Positions 29,902-39,392 of a DNA stretch of 64,000 nucleotides are shown one piece after another. The position numbers and the translations under genes were made by a program. The notes under the pieces were generated by a model that saw nothing but the letters and a program-made list of their open reading frames with translations, had not been told where the DNA came from and did no database searches. Each line of letters opens with the position of its first letter. Within the stretch, counting starts at the first letter, position 1. The DNA comes from Psychromonas algicola (GTDB lineage: Bacteria > Pseudomonadota > Gammaproteobacteria > Enterobacterales > Psychromonadaceae): contig NZ_SNUB01000012.1 of NCBI RefSeq assembly GCF_004378355.1, forward strand, positions 33,787 to 97,786, written 5' to 3'.

Positions 29902-31782
29902 GTGAGAATCAAACGTAATAGCATACGCGACCACAGCGCAGAATCAGAATTAGTCATGCGCAGAACCATTGCGGTTTTTGTCGCGATTTTATTTGCTATC
30001 GGCATTTTAATTACTAATTTATATTACTTACAAATTAGCTCATTCAACAATTATAAAACACGTTCTAATGACAACCGAATCAGTGTGCAAACCATCGCAC
30101 CTAATCGTGGACTCATTTATGATCGCAACGGCGTGGTTCTTGCTGAAAATCGATCCGTCTATAGCCTTCAAGTTATTGTAAGAAATACAAAAACATTACA
30201 AGATGATATTAAACGCTTAACGTCATTGCTTTCCCTTACCGAAACAGAGTTACTTAACTTTAAAAATAATAATCGTAATTCACGTTCATTTAAACCAATC
30301 ACTATTCGAGATCAGTTAACACCTGAAGACGTCGCCCTCTTTACAGTTAACCGTCATCATTTTAAAGCCTTTTCTATTCATGCCAGTTTTAAACGTTATT
30401 ATCCATTTGGCGATGCCTTTACCCATGTTTTAGGTTATATAGCAAAAATTAATAGCCGAGATTTAGAACAAATTGAAAAGCGTGGTGAAGAAATTCGTTA
30501 TCGCGGTACCAAGTACATTGGTAAGCTAGGTATTGAAAAATTCTATGAAGATCTATTACATGGACAACCCGGTCAACGACAAGTTGAAGTAGATAGCTGG
30601 GGTAAAGTCATTAGAACCTTGGATTTTACTGCCCCTGTCCCAGGAAAAGATCTTAAACTCAACATCGATATTGACTTACAACTTAAAGCACAGTCTCTAT
30701 TAAAAGACATGCGTGGTAGCATTATTTTAATGGAAGCAAAAACAGGTGCTATCTTAAGTTTAGTCTCGGCACCCAGTTACGATCCAAACTTATTCGTATC
30801 GGGTATTAGTCAAAAACAATATCAAGGTTTATTAAAATCAAAAGATAGACCACTGATAAACCGAGCAACTCAGGGACGTTACCCTCCAGCTTCAACGATC
30901 AAACCACAAATGGCGCTTCTAGCACTTGATGAAAAAGTGATCACAGAAACAACCACTATTGTTGATCCAGGTTGGTGGATAGTACCAAACAGTAAACGTC
31001 GTTTCCGAGATTGGAAAGCTTGGGGGCACGGTATCGTAGACGTATTCCACGCAATAGAACAAAGTTGTGATACCTTCTTCTACGAAACCTCTTATAACTT
31101 AGGTATTGACCGTATTGAACCCTTTATGCGTTTATTCGGCTTTGGTGAATACAGTGGTTTAGATATTGCCGAAGAAACTAAAGCGATCATGCCTTCACGT
31201 TCTTGGAAGAAAAAACGTTTTAAAGATCCTTGGTACGATGGCGATACAATTTCTGTTGGTATCGGTCAAGGTTACTGGACAGTTACGCCTATCCAATTAA
31301 CCAAGGCAACGGCGATTTTATCAAGACGTGGCAACAGCATTGTCCCACATCTATTAAAAACGATTTCCTCGGCAACGGATTCATACTCTCCAGTGCATGA
31401 GTCAAAACAACCCATTAAACTAGAAAGTGATAACTATTGGAATATCGCACTAGATGCGATGCAAGGTGTAACAAGTAAAAGAACGGGTACCGCTTATAAA
31501 GCGTTTAAAGGCGCAAAATATACTGTTGCTGGTAAATCAGGGACTGCGCAAGTTATTAATATCGCAGAAGATGAAACTTATGACGCAGAAAAAATTAATG
31601 AACGTCATCGTGATAACGCAATGTTTGTTGCTTTTGCCCCATTTGATTCGCCTGAAGTTGTTGCTACGGTAGTATTAGAAAATGCGGGTGGAGGTAGTAG
31701 TCATGCAGCTCCAATCGTACGTCAATTGTTTGATGAATATTTCAAGAAAAGTGCCCCTAAAGCACCAGCAACGGACTTTTAA
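29902..31782 (+). CDS. mrdA: Penicillin-binding protein 2 (elongation transpeptidase)
   Basis: Class B PBP that cross-links lateral wall peptidoglycan together with RodA. It has 626 residues: a membrane helix at about 22-44, the pedestal with NRGLIYDRNGVVLAEN, and a transpeptidase domain with STIK (nucleophile S331), the SCD motif in EQSCDTFFY and the KSGT motif in AGKSGTAQV. The start codon is GTG, 2 bp after the rlmH stop. All catalytic motifs are present. Confidence 0.97.
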   Translation: MRIKRNSIRDHSAESELVMRRTIAVFVAILFAIGILITNLYYLQISSFNNYKTRSNDNRISVQTIAPNRGLIYDRNGVVLAENRSVYSLQVIVRNTKTLQDDIKRLTSLLSLTETELLNFKNNNRNSRSFKPITIRDQLTPEDVALFTVNRHHFKAFSIHASFKRYYPFGDAFTHVLGYIAKINSRDLEQIEKRGEEIRYRGTKYIGKLGIEKFYEDLLHGQPGQRQVEVDSWGKVIRTLDFTAPVPGKDLKLNIDIDLQLKAQSLLKDMRGSIILMEAKTGAILSLVSAPSYDPNLFVSGISQKQYQGLLKSKDRPLINRATQGRYPPASTIKPQMALLALDEKVITETTTIVDPGWWIVPNSKRRFRDWKAWGHGIVDVFHAIEQSCDTFFYETSYNLGIDRIEPFMRLFGFGEYSGLDIAEETKAIMPSRSWKKKRFKDPWYDGDTISVGIGQGYWTVTPIQLTKATAILSRRGNSIVPHLLKTISSATDSYSPVHESKQPIKLESDNYWNIALDAMQGVTSKRTGTAYKAFKGAKYTVAGKSGTAQVINIAEDETYDAEKINERHRDNAMFVAFAPFDSPEVVATVVLENAGGGSSHAAPIVRQLFDEYFKKSAPKAPATDF

Positions 31783-31784
31783 TT

Positions 31785-32888
31785 ATGTTAAGCCCTCAAT
31801 CTCAAAGAAGTATATTTAACCGCTTGCATCTTGACCCTTATCTATTACTCGGGTTGTTTGCTTTAATGGCGATCAGTTTAACCGTTTTATACTCGGTAGC
31901 TGGTTATCCAATGGTATATCGTCAAATAATACGTTTAGTGGTCGCTTTGGCTGCGATGTTTGTTATCGCTCAGATACCGCCCGAATGGTATCAAAGATGG
32001 GCTCCAGCTATTTATATAGGCTGTATTTTATTACTAATTGCAGTACTTGTTATTGGCCATACAGGTAAAGGTGCACAACGATGGTTAGATTTAGGTTTTA
32101 CTAAATTTCAGCCTTCAGAGGTAATGAAGCTGATCATGCCATTGATGGTTGCCTATTATGTTAGTGAATTCACCCTGCCGACACGATTTAGACAAGCAAT
32201 TGTGGCACTACTAATAGTCATTGTTCCAACATTATTAATTGCTAAACAACCAGATTTAGGAACCTCTATATTGGTTGCTTCATCGGGAATATTTGTACTA
32301 TTTCTATCAGGTATTTCATGGGTTTACATTGGTATTGCCTTTGCATTAATACTCGCTTTCATCCCTATTCTTTGGTTTTTCTTAATGCATGATTACCAAC
32401 GCGGCCGAGTGCTCACTCTGCTGAATCCAGAAGCGGATCCATTGGGCGCGGGCTATCATATTATTCAATCCAAGATAGCCATTGGTTCCGGTGGTTTCTG
32501 GGGTAAAGGTTGGCAACAAGGAACACAATCACAGTTAGAGTTCTTACCTGAGCGCCATACTGATTTTATCTTCTCAGTTTTCTCTGAAGAGTTTGGTTTT
32601 GTGGGTGTTTTATTGTTATTAAGTATCTACCTTTTAATTATTGGACGTGGACTGTGGATTGCTAACCAAGCACAAGATGCATTTACCAAACTGATTGCTG
32701 GTAGTATTATTCTTACTTTCTTTGTTTACGTATTTGTAAACATTGGCATGGTAAGTGGCTTATTACCCGTTGTTGGTGTTCCATTACCGATTGTCAGCTT
32801 TGGAGGAACGTCAATTGTGACCTTGCTTGCAGGCTTTGGGATATTAATGTCCATCCAAACTCATAAACGCTTTAATATAAAACGGTAA
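31785..32888 (+). CDS. rodA: Rod-shape peptidoglycan glycosyltransferase RodA
   Basis: SEDS-family polymerase of the elongasome. It has 367 residues and about ten membrane segments. Motifs are GAQRWLDLGFTKFQPSEVMK, KQPDLGTSI, FLPERHTDFIFSVFSEEFGF and GVPLPIVSFGGTS. It starts 2 bp after mrdA, the standard partner. It is distinguished from the FtsW in this window by its shorter tail and by this context. Confidence 0.97.
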   Translation: MLSPQSQRSIFNRLHLDPYLLLGLFALMAISLTVLYSVAGYPMVYRQIIRLVVALAAMFVIAQIPPEWYQRWAPAIYIGCILLLIAVLVIGHTGKGAQRWLDLGFTKFQPSEVMKLIMPLMVAYYVSEFTLPTRFRQAIVALLIVIVPTLLIAKQPDLGTSILVASSGIFVLFLSGISWVYIGIAFALILAFIPILWFFLMHDYQRGRVLTLLNPEADPLGAGYHIIQSKIAIGSGGFWGKGWQQGTQSQLEFLPERHTDFIFSVFSEEFGFVGVLLLLSIYLLIIGRGLWIANQAQDAFTKLIAGSIILTFFVYVFVNIGMVSGLLPVVGVPLPIVSFGGTSIVTLLAGFGILMSIQTHKRFNIKR

Positions 32889-32894
32889 TAATTA

Positions 32895-33698
32895 ATGAAA
32901 AAGATCATCTCACTGTGTTTTATTTGTGTGTTATTAAGCGCTTGTAGTAATAACAATCGCTACCAATATAGTGATGATCATGCCCCTTCAGATATTCCAC
33001 CATTAGGGCATATTGAAGATGTTAATCCACGTTATGAACCTTATTCTCGTGGCGGTAATAGAAATTACACGGTACGTGGCATTCGTTATAAAGTAAAAAA
33101 AGGGATCACAGAGCTAACTCAGCAAGGTGGTGCTTCTTGGTACGGTAATAAATTTCACGGTCATTTAACTTCTAATGGTGAACGCTACAATATGTTCGCG
33201 ATGAGTGCCGCGCATAAAACCTTGCCTTTACCAAGTTACGTTCAAGTTACTAACTTAGCAAACAACAAACAAATCATTGTACGCGTAAATGATCGCGGTC
33301 CCTTCCATGAAGGTCGTATTATTGACCTTTCATATGCCGCAGCGAGAAAACTAGATATGTTGCAAGCAGGCACAGCACAAGTAGAGATAAAGTTATTACA
33401 TTTTAATAAAGATGATGAAGTTGATTTATTAGCTGAAAAACGTCAGCAAACACAAACGACCAATGAAGCTTTTAATATTCAATACTTAGTCACAGCAGAT
33501 GCCGAAAAAGCAGCTTTATTCTCAAAGCAACTAGCCGATCAACATCAAGTACCTAGCTTTTATGCTCAGCAAGATAAATTGTATTACTTACGTTTAGGCC
33601 CTTTAAGCAATGTATTACAGGCTGAAAATATACTAGAAGAAGTGAAAAAACATTATCCACAAGCTTATATATTACCTAACGCATCGATAAGTAAATAA
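32895..33698 (+). CDS. rlpA: Septal-ring lipoprotein RlpA (lytic transglycosylase type)
   Basis: Outer-membrane lipoprotein of 267 residues. The lipobox LSAC places the lipidated cysteine at residue 17. A double-psi beta-barrel follows (about 78-170) with GGASWYGNKFHG, TSNGERYNM, AAHKTLPLPSYVQVTN and VRVNDRGPFHEGRIIDLS, the active-site region in RlpA enzymes. The C-terminus (about 192-265) looks like a SPOR domain that would bind denuded septal glycan. In E. coli dacA follows rlpA; here the cluster ends at a hairpin. Confidence 0.93.
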   Translation: MKKIISLCFICVLLSACSNNNRYQYSDDHAPSDIPPLGHIEDVNPRYEPYSRGGNRNYTVRGIRYKVKKGITELTQQGGASWYGNKFHGHLTSNGERYNMFAMSAAHKTLPLPSYVQVTNLANNKQIIVRVNDRGPFHEGRIIDLSYAAARKLDMLQAGTAQVEIKLLHFNKDDEVDLLAEKRQQTQTTNEAFNIQYLVTADAEKAALFSKQLADQHQVPSFYAQQDKLYYLRLGPLSNVLQAENILEEVKKHYPQAYILPNASISK

Positions 33699-33715
33699 TC
33701 TTGTCACTGACATAA

Positions 33716-33737
33716 GCCTCTTTCCCCATCAAGAGGC
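33716..33737 (+). terminator. Probable terminator after rlpA
   Basis: Seven-bp GC-rich stem GCCTCTT / AAGAGGC with an 8-nt loop, followed by ATTATC. The T-run is poor, so termination is probable rather than certain. Confidence 0.5.
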
Positions 33738-33783
33738 ATTATCAAACGACTTCCAATAACCACTTCTCCCCTCACAAAAAAAC

Positions 33784-33812
33784 TTGAACAAATGTTCACG
33801 CAATCCTTGAAT
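33784..33812 (+). promoter_or_regulatory. Promoter with operator-like palindrome before the ene-reductase
   Basis: TTGAAC (-35, 33784-33789) and TTGAAT (-10, 33807-33812) are spaced 17 bp. The palindrome TGAACA-AA-TGTTCA (33785-33798) covers the -35 and part of the spacer, as expected for a repressor site. Which regulator binds is unknown. No regulator gene lies beside it. Confidence 0.4.
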
Positions 33813-33867
33813 ATTGATAAACAGCCCTCATTATATCTTTACGTATTTATTTTATTAAGGTTCTAAC

Positions 33868-34914
33868 ATGTCAATTGATCTACTTACTCCCTTTAAGTTA
33901 AACAGCAAAATCGAACTTAAAAATCGAGTCTTAATGGCGCCATTAACTCGCTGTATGGCTGACGACAACCTAGTTCCCACTCAAGCAAGCGTTGACTATT
34001 ATGCTCGCCGTGCCGATACCGGTTTAATTATTAGCGAAGCAACCATAATTCGACCTGATGGCCAAGGTTACCCAAATACACCAGGCTTATTTTCACAAGC
34101 ACAAATTGAAGGCTGGAAAAAAGTAACAGACGCAGTACATAACAATGGCGGAAAAATGTTTGCACAACTTTGGCATGTAGGCCGTGTTGCACATCCTCAT
34201 TTCTTTGGTGGTGGTGATGTACTTGCACCGTCAGCACTTGCAGCTGAAGGCTCTGTTCCACGTATGCGTGAACTTACTTATGTGGTGCCTAAAGCAGTAA
34301 CCCTTGAAGATATTAATCAACTCATTAAAGATTATGTAAAGGCCGCTGAAAACGCGATAGAAGCAGGTTTTGATGGAGTAGAAATTCATGGTGCGAATGG
34401 ATATTTAATCGACCAATTTTTGCATCACGATACCAATCATCGTGAAGATGAGTACGGTAAAACACCAGAGAACATGTCACGTTTTGCACTACAAATTGTG
34501 GATTCTATTATTGAAGCGATTGGTGCTGAAAAAACAGCGCTTCGAGTTTCTCCAGGTGCTTACGTTAACATTAAAGAAAATGCGCAAGACCAGGCAGTCT
34601 TTGATTATTTATTACCTCAACTGGAACAAAGAAACTTAGCTTATTTACACGCTGGTATTTTTGATGACAGTACTCGTTTTGACTCTTTACAGGGCAAAAC
34701 AGTGTCTGAATTTTTACGTGCAGGTTATAAAGGGACTTTAGTGGGTGTAGGTAGTTATAGTTTTGAAACTGCTAAAGCAGCGATTAACAATGAACACTTT
34801 GACTTAATTGCCATTGGACGTCCATTAATTGCAAATCCAGATTACATTAGTAAAGTAACAAATGGTGAAACATTAGTGGAATATAACGAAGCCATGTTAG
34901 CTGAATTGAAATAG
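33868..34914 (+). CDS. Old yellow enzyme family ene-reductase (NemA-like)
   Basis: FMN-dependent NAD(P)H oxidoreductase of 348 residues that reduces activated double bonds, for example N-ethylmaleimide or enones. Visible are the start LLTPFKLNSKIELKNRVLMAPLTR, QLWHVGRVAHP, the HGANGYLIDQFL motif with the His/Asn pair that binds substrate, and the phosphate-binding end DLIAIGRPLIANPDY. It is a monocistronic gene between two terminators, with a probable operator upstream. The physiological substrate cannot be told from the sequence. Confidence 0.92.
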   Translation: MSIDLLTPFKLNSKIELKNRVLMAPLTRCMADDNLVPTQASVDYYARRADTGLIISEATIIRPDGQGYPNTPGLFSQAQIEGWKKVTDAVHNNGGKMFAQLWHVGRVAHPHFFGGGDVLAPSALAAEGSVPRMRELTYVVPKAVTLEDINQLIKDYVKAAENAIEAGFDGVEIHGANGYLIDQFLHHDTNHREDEYGKTPENMSRFALQIVDSIIEAIGAEKTALRVSPGAYVNIKENAQDQAVFDYLLPQLEQRNLAYLHAGIFDDSTRFDSLQGKTVSEFLRAGYKGTLVGVGSYSFETAKAAINNEHFDLIAIGRPLIANPDYISKVTNGETLVEYNEAMLAELK

Positions 34915-34944
34915 TGTTAAAAAATATCGTTAGCTAAAACAATC

Positions 34945-34978
34945 AAGACAATCTAGCAATAACTAGATTGTCTTTTTA
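34945..34978. terminator. Terminator between the ene-reductase and pmbA
   Basis: Twelve-bp perfect stem AAGACAATCTAG / CTAGATTGTCTT with a 6-nt loop and T-run TTTTTATT on the plus strand. It lies between convergent genes. Confidence 0.85.
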
Positions 34979-34990
34979 TTAGCTATTCGC

Positions 34991-36316
34991 TTATTCCCCT
35001 GCTATTTTCATTTTTTCAATTAAAATAGAGCCGGTTTTTAAACTACTTCTTGGGTCGATATCGGATCCAATTGCACTAATGTCCATAAACATCTCTTTTA
35101 AGTTACCTGCGATTGTAATTTCATGAACAGGATAAGCAATCACTCCATTTTCTACCCAGAAACCTGCAGCACCACGAGAGTAATCTCCAGTCACCATATT
35201 AACGCCCTGTCCCATTAGTTCAGTGACGAATAAACCCGTTCCCATCTCTTTTAAAAGACCAGCTAAATCTAAACCTGAGTCTTTAACAAACCAATTATGA
35301 ATACCACCAGTATGCCCAGTACTTTTTAATCCCATTTTTCGAGAAGCGTATCCCGTTAAAAGATAGGTTTGTAAGAAACCATTATCGATAATATCGCGCT
35401 TAATAGTACGTCCACCTTCGCTATCAAAAGGAGAACTCGCAATACCTTTAATTACATGTGGGTCTTCTGTAATAGACATCCAATCGGGGAAGATTTGAGT
35501 GTTAATTGAGTCCAACAAAAATGACGATTTTTTATATAAACTACCACCACTAATTGCACCAACCAAATGACCAAAAAGCCCGCTCGCCATCTCAGGACAA
35601 AAAAGCACAGGGCTTTCTTGCGTTGGTATTTTGCGTGCGCCTAGGCGTTCCACTGTGCGTTTAACCGCTTGTTCTGCAACCCATTGAGCAGATAACAAGT
35701 CATTCATATCACGCGCACTGGTATAACTATAATCTCGTTGCATTTCATCGTTTTCTTGCGCAATTAACACACAACTTAAACTGTGGCGACTACTTCCATA
35801 GCTTTCCAAGAAACCGTTACTATTACCGTAAACTTGCAAGCTCGTATGGCTATTTACACCTGCACCATCTGAATTAACAATGCGCTTATCTAAATTCAAT
35901 GCAATATCTTCACACTGTTTAGCTAATGCTAATAATTCGTCAGTATTTTTATTACTTGCATGATAAAGATCTAAATCTAAAGGATTAGTTTCTAAGCAGC
36001 TTTTATCTAATAAACCTGCAAAAGGGTCTTGGCTTGTGTACTTTGCAATATCAACCGCTGCTTTAACGCTTGCTGCAATTGCTTCTTCACTTAAGTCAGC
36101 AGTGGATGCACTGCCTTTACGATGATCAACATAAACGCTGATCCCCATTGCTCCATCATGATTAAATTCAATATTCTCAACTTCCCCTAAACGGGTGTTA
36201 ACAGAAATGCCTGCGCTTTTTCCGAGGGAAATTTCAGCTTGGCTAACTCCCAAATCATTAGCAATATTAAGAGCTGTATTCACAGCATTTTCTAACAACT
36301 GTTTCTGTTCAATCAT
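34991..36316 (-). CDS. pmbA: Metalloprotease subunit PmbA (TldE)
   Basis: Partner of TldD in a heterodimeric zinc protease that degrades unfolded peptides and matures some ribosomal peptides. It has 441 residues from the ATG at 36316 (MIEQKQLL); the frame is open to a TTG at 36331, but homology and the usual start favour ATG. As in all PmbA proteins, the HExxxH motif of TldD is absent and the family segments SSFLLDSINTQIFP and TGGIHNWFV are present. It is divergent from darP, the usual arrangement, with tldD nearby. Confidence 0.95.
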   Translation of the reverse strand: MIEQKQLLENAVNTALNIANDLGVSQAEISLGKSAGISVNTRLGEVENIEFNHDGAMGISVYVDHRKGSASTADLSEEAIAASVKAAVDIAKYTSQDPFAGLLDKSCLETNPLDLDLYHASNKNTDELLALAKQCEDIALNLDKRIVNSDGAGVNSHTSLQVYGNSNGFLESYGSSRHSLSCVLIAQENDEMQRDYSYTSARDMNDLLSAQWVAEQAVKRTVERLGARKIPTQESPVLFCPEMASGLFGHLVGAISGGSLYKKSSFLLDSINTQIFPDWMSITEDPHVIKGIASSPFDSEGGRTIKRDIIDNGFLQTYLLTGYASRKMGLKSTGHTGGIHNWFVKDSGLDLAGLLKEMGTGLFVTELMGQGVNMVTGDYSRGAAGFWVENGVIAYPVHEITIAGNLKEMFMDISAIGSDIDPRSSLKTGSILIEKMKIAGE

Positions 36317-36438
36317 GTAAAGGCACCGCAATGTAAAATATTAAGATGCGAAATAATAACATGGATTAAGGCAAGCATCTTGCGATGATGGTATGATGCG
36401 CTTAATTATTTAATCCCTAATGTGATAAACCATAAGCT

Positions 36439-36948
36439 ATGAATAAAAAAGTTGAAGAAATTCTTGAAGAAGAAGAAATCAGTAAGTCACAAATTAAACG
36501 TGAAGCTGAAGCATTAAAAGATATTGGCAGACAGTTAGTTGCCTTAAATGCAAAACAATTAGCACAAATTCCAGCAAGCGATACGCTAATGGAAGGCATT
36601 AAAGTGGCTCATAAAATAGCGACTAAACATGAAGCGCTACGCAGACAGTTACAGTACATAGGCAAAGTGTTACGTACTGAAGACATGGAAAAAATCACTG
36701 CTAAATTAGATATTCTTAATGATAATAACCGTAAAAGAACGCATGCTATTGCGCACTTAGAGTTGTTAGCAGAGCAATTAATTGAACTAGGCGATACCAA
36801 AATTAACGATGCATTAGCAATGTACCCACAATTAGAGCGTCAAAAATTACGTCAATTAGTTCGCCAAGCGAATAAAGAAAAGAAATTAGAAAAGCCAGCG
36901 AAGACAGCAAAAGAATTATTTGTATACCTAAAAACACATTGTTTATAA
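36439..36948 (+). CDS. darP: Ribosome biogenesis protein DarP (YjgA)
   Basis: Small helical, highly charged protein of 169 residues that associates with late 50S precursors. Typical are the acidic start, EISKSQIKREAEALKDIG, LVALNAKQLAQIP, the charged AHKIATKHEALRRQLQYIGK and the C-terminal RQLVRQANKEK. It stands between divergent pmbA and convergent tldD, the conserved position next to pmbA. Confidence 0.95.
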   Translation: MNKKVEEILEEEEISKSQIKREAEALKDIGRQLVALNAKQLAQIPASDTLMEGIKVAHKIATKHEALRRQLQYIGKVLRTEDMEKITAKLDILNDNNRKRTHAIAHLELLAEQLIELGDTKINDALAMYPQLERQKLRQLVRQANKEKKLEKPAKTAKELFVYLKTHCL

Positions 36949-36978
36949 GCTTGCCAAGCGAATATTCAAAGCAATAAA

Positions 36979-37018
36979 TAAAAAAGTCCGAATAGATAAT
37001 CTATTTCGGACTTTTTTA
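36979..37018. terminator. Bidirectional terminator between darP and tldD
   Basis: Long stem AAAAAAGTCCGA-ATAG / CTAT-TTCGGACTTTTTT with a small bulge and T-runs on both strands, between convergent genes. Confidence 0.88.
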
Positions 37019-37059
37019 TAACTTTCAAAAACTAGCTGTTAGACCCAAGTTTCTGCGCG

Positions 37060-38505
37060 CTAATTTGTACCACCAACGGTTAGTTGATCAATCTTCAAGG
37101 AAGGCTGCCCAACACCAACAGGAATACTTTGCCCTTCTTTGCCACACACACCTACGCCAGGATCTAAGCTCATATTATTAGCGACCATTGAGACTTTTTG
37201 CATCGCATCAAACCCGTTACCAATTAATGTTGCACCTTTAATAGGAGCTGTAATTTTACCGTCTTCGATCAAATAAGCTTCAGATGCTGAGAATACAAAT
37301 TTACCTGACGTGATATCCACTTGACCACCACCAAAATTAGGCGCGTAAATTCCCTTCTTAACGCTTTCAATTAACTCTTGATGTTCATATTCACCGTTAA
37401 GCATAAAGGTATTCGTCATACGCGGTAAAGGTAAGTGTGCATAAGATTCACGACGTCCATTACCCGTCGGGTCAACACCCATTAAACGTGCGTTTAACTT
37501 ATCTTGCATATAACCTTTTAGGATACCGTTTTCGATAAGCACATTACGTTGCCCTTTAGTGCCTTCATCATCAATATTCACAGAGCCACGACGATCTTTA
37601 ATACTACCATCATCAATAATCGTACAATGCTTAGAAGCAACTTGCTGTCCAATTTTTCCAGAGAAAGCCGATGAACCTTTACGGTTAAAATCTCCTTCCA
37701 ATCCATGACCAACCGCCTCATGTAATAAAACACCTGGCCAACCAGCACCTACAATAACAGGCATAGCGCCAGCTGGTGCAGCAATAGCATCAATATTAAC
37801 TAAGGCTTGTCTGATAGCTTGTCTCGCGTATGAAAAGGCTTTCAATTCGCCTTCTTGCGTATCGGTAAAGTAATCGAGATCGAAACGACCTCCGCCACCT
37901 GCACTACCTCGTTCGCGCTTGCCATTTTTTTCAACTAATACAGAACAACTAAAACGAATTAATGGACGAATATCAGAAGCTAAAGTGCCATCACTGGCCG
38001 CCACTAATATTTCTTCATAGACAGCGTTTAATGACACAGTCACTTCACTCACTGAGGGTTCTAAAGCACGAGCAAAAGTATCAACTTGTTTCAACAACTC
38101 AATTTTTTTATCGCGGCTCATGCTTTGCAGAGGATCATTTGAAGTATAATAAATAGGTTGTTTAGTTGGCATAATCAATTTAACAGATCGTTCTTGACCT
38201 GAATTTGCAATACTTTTAGCTGCATTGGCCGCTTCTGAAATTGCTTGTTTAGAGATATGGTCAGAATACGCAAAGCCTGTTTTTTCACCTGAAACAGCAC
38301 GAATACCAATGCCCTTTTCGATGTTATAACTACCTTCTTTAACAATGCCATCTTCTAATAACCAAGATTCGTGACGGCTTGCTTGAAAATAGAAATCTGC
38401 ATAGTCAATTTGTGCTCCAGATATTTGGCTAAGCTGTGATTCAAGATCACTGATTTGCATATCCGCTGGGGCTAAAAAATTGTCTGCAACTTGTTGAAAA
38501 GACAT
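37060..38505 (-). CDS. tldD: Metalloprotease catalytic subunit TldD
   Basis: Zinc-bearing subunit of the TldD/PmbA protease. It has 481 residues. The catalytic HEAVGH motif is at 262-267, preceded by GWPGVLL and followed by [14 protein letters not shown]. The C-terminal segment [20 protein letters not shown] and the [12 protein letters not shown] loop are typical. It lies 14 bp downstream of the nitrilase gene on the same strand. Confidence 0.97.
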   Translation of the reverse strand: MSFQQVADNFLAPADMQISDLESQLSQISGAQIDYADFYFQASRHESWLLEDGIVKEGSYNIEKGIGIRAVSGEKTGFAYSDHISKQAISEAANAAKSIANSGQERSVKLIMPTKQPIYYTSNDPLQSMSRDKKIELLKQVDTFARALEPSVSEVTVSLNAVYEEILVAASDGTLASDIRPLIRFSCSVLVEKNGKRERGSAGGGGRFDLDYFTDTQEGELKAFSYARQAIRQALVNIDAIAAPAGAMPVIVGAGWPGVLLHEAVGHGLEGDFNRKGSSAFSGKIGQQVASKHCTIIDDGSIKDRRGSVNIDDEGTKGQRNVLIENGILKGYMQDKLNARLMGVDPTGNGRRESYAHLPLPRMTNTFMLNGEYEHQELIESVKKGIYAPNFGGGQVDITSGKFVFSASEAYLIEDGKITAPIKGATLIGNGFDAMQKVSMVANNMSLDPGVGVCGKEGQSIPVGVGQPSLKIDQLTVGGTN

Positions 38506-38519
38506 TAAAGATCCTTATC

Positions 38520-39392
38520 TTATTTAAATTCTTGTGTGCACTTGAACCGTTTATGTTGTTGTACAGGCATTTTTGTTCTTACTTCTTGTAGCTTTTTATT
38601 ATCGAAATCAGCTTGAACGATAGCACAGCCGATTGTTGATTGTACTAACACTTCGCCCCAAGGGTCGATAATCATTGAATGCCCATAGGTAGCACGAGTT
38701 TGATAATTGGGATGCGCTGTAAAATGTTCACCACCTTGATTAGCTGCGACAAAATAGCATTGTGTTTCAATAGCACGAGCCTGTAAAAGCGCTTTCCAAT
38801 GTGCTTCACCTGTTACCTTAGTAAAGGCCGCAGGCAGCATAATAATATCAGCACCGCATTCTCTTAATGTTTGGAATAAACCAGGAAAACGTAAATCATA
38901 ACAGATTGCGAGACCGATTTTGGCAAAACCGCAATCTACTACTTTCACTTCTTGACCTGCAATAAACGTATCTGATTCACGATAAGAACCATGTGAGTCT
39001 GCAACATCAGCATCAAAAAGATGGATCTTATTATAATGTTCAATCAATTCACCCTCTGGTGAATACACCAAACTCGTTGTATATATTTTTTCTTGTTGCT
39101 CACTTTGAATAGGAAAGCTGCCACAAATAAGGGTGCACTGATATTGTTTCGCTAAATTTGCTAAACGAGATTGAATTGGTCCGTCACCAAGCACTTCGGC
39201 AACCGCTAAATACGCTTTTCTATCGGCAAAACAAAGTGCGTTTTCAGGCAATAAAACTAAATGATGGCAACCTTCTTTAAATTTAGGTAACTGTGCAAGC
39301 TGTGTTTGAATTTGTGCAAAATTAGCATCTACATTATCATCACTAATAATTTGAATAGCAGTGAGTTTACACTGTTGATTATTCATCATCAC
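38520..39392 (-). CDS. Nitrilase-family amidase (Nit1/NitFhit-like)
   Basis: Carbon-nitrogen hydrolase of about 288-290 residues. The Glu-Lys-Cys triad is visible in LLPENALCF (E), HYNKIHLFDADV (K) and AICYDLRFPGLF (C). This subgroup, found between yhdP and tldD in many marine gammaproteobacteria, resembles enzymes that repair deaminated glutathione, so that is the likely reaction. The start has three consecutive ATGs (39392, 39389, 39386), all overlapping the yhdP end. Confidence 0.88.
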   Translation of the reverse strand: MMMNNQQCKLTAIQIISDDNVDANFAQIQTQLAQLPKFKEGCHHLVLLPENALCFADRKAYLAVAEVLGDGPIQSRLANLAKQYQCTLICGSFPIQSEQQEKIYTTSLVYSPEGELIEHYNKIHLFDADVADSHGSYRESDTFIAGQEVKVVDCGFAKIGLAICYDLRFPGLFQTLRECGADIIMLPAAFTKVTGEAHWKALLQARAIETQCYFVAANQGGEHFTAHPNYQTRATYGHSMIIDPWGEVLVQSTIGCAIVQADFDNKKLQEVRTKMPVQQHKRFKCTQEFK

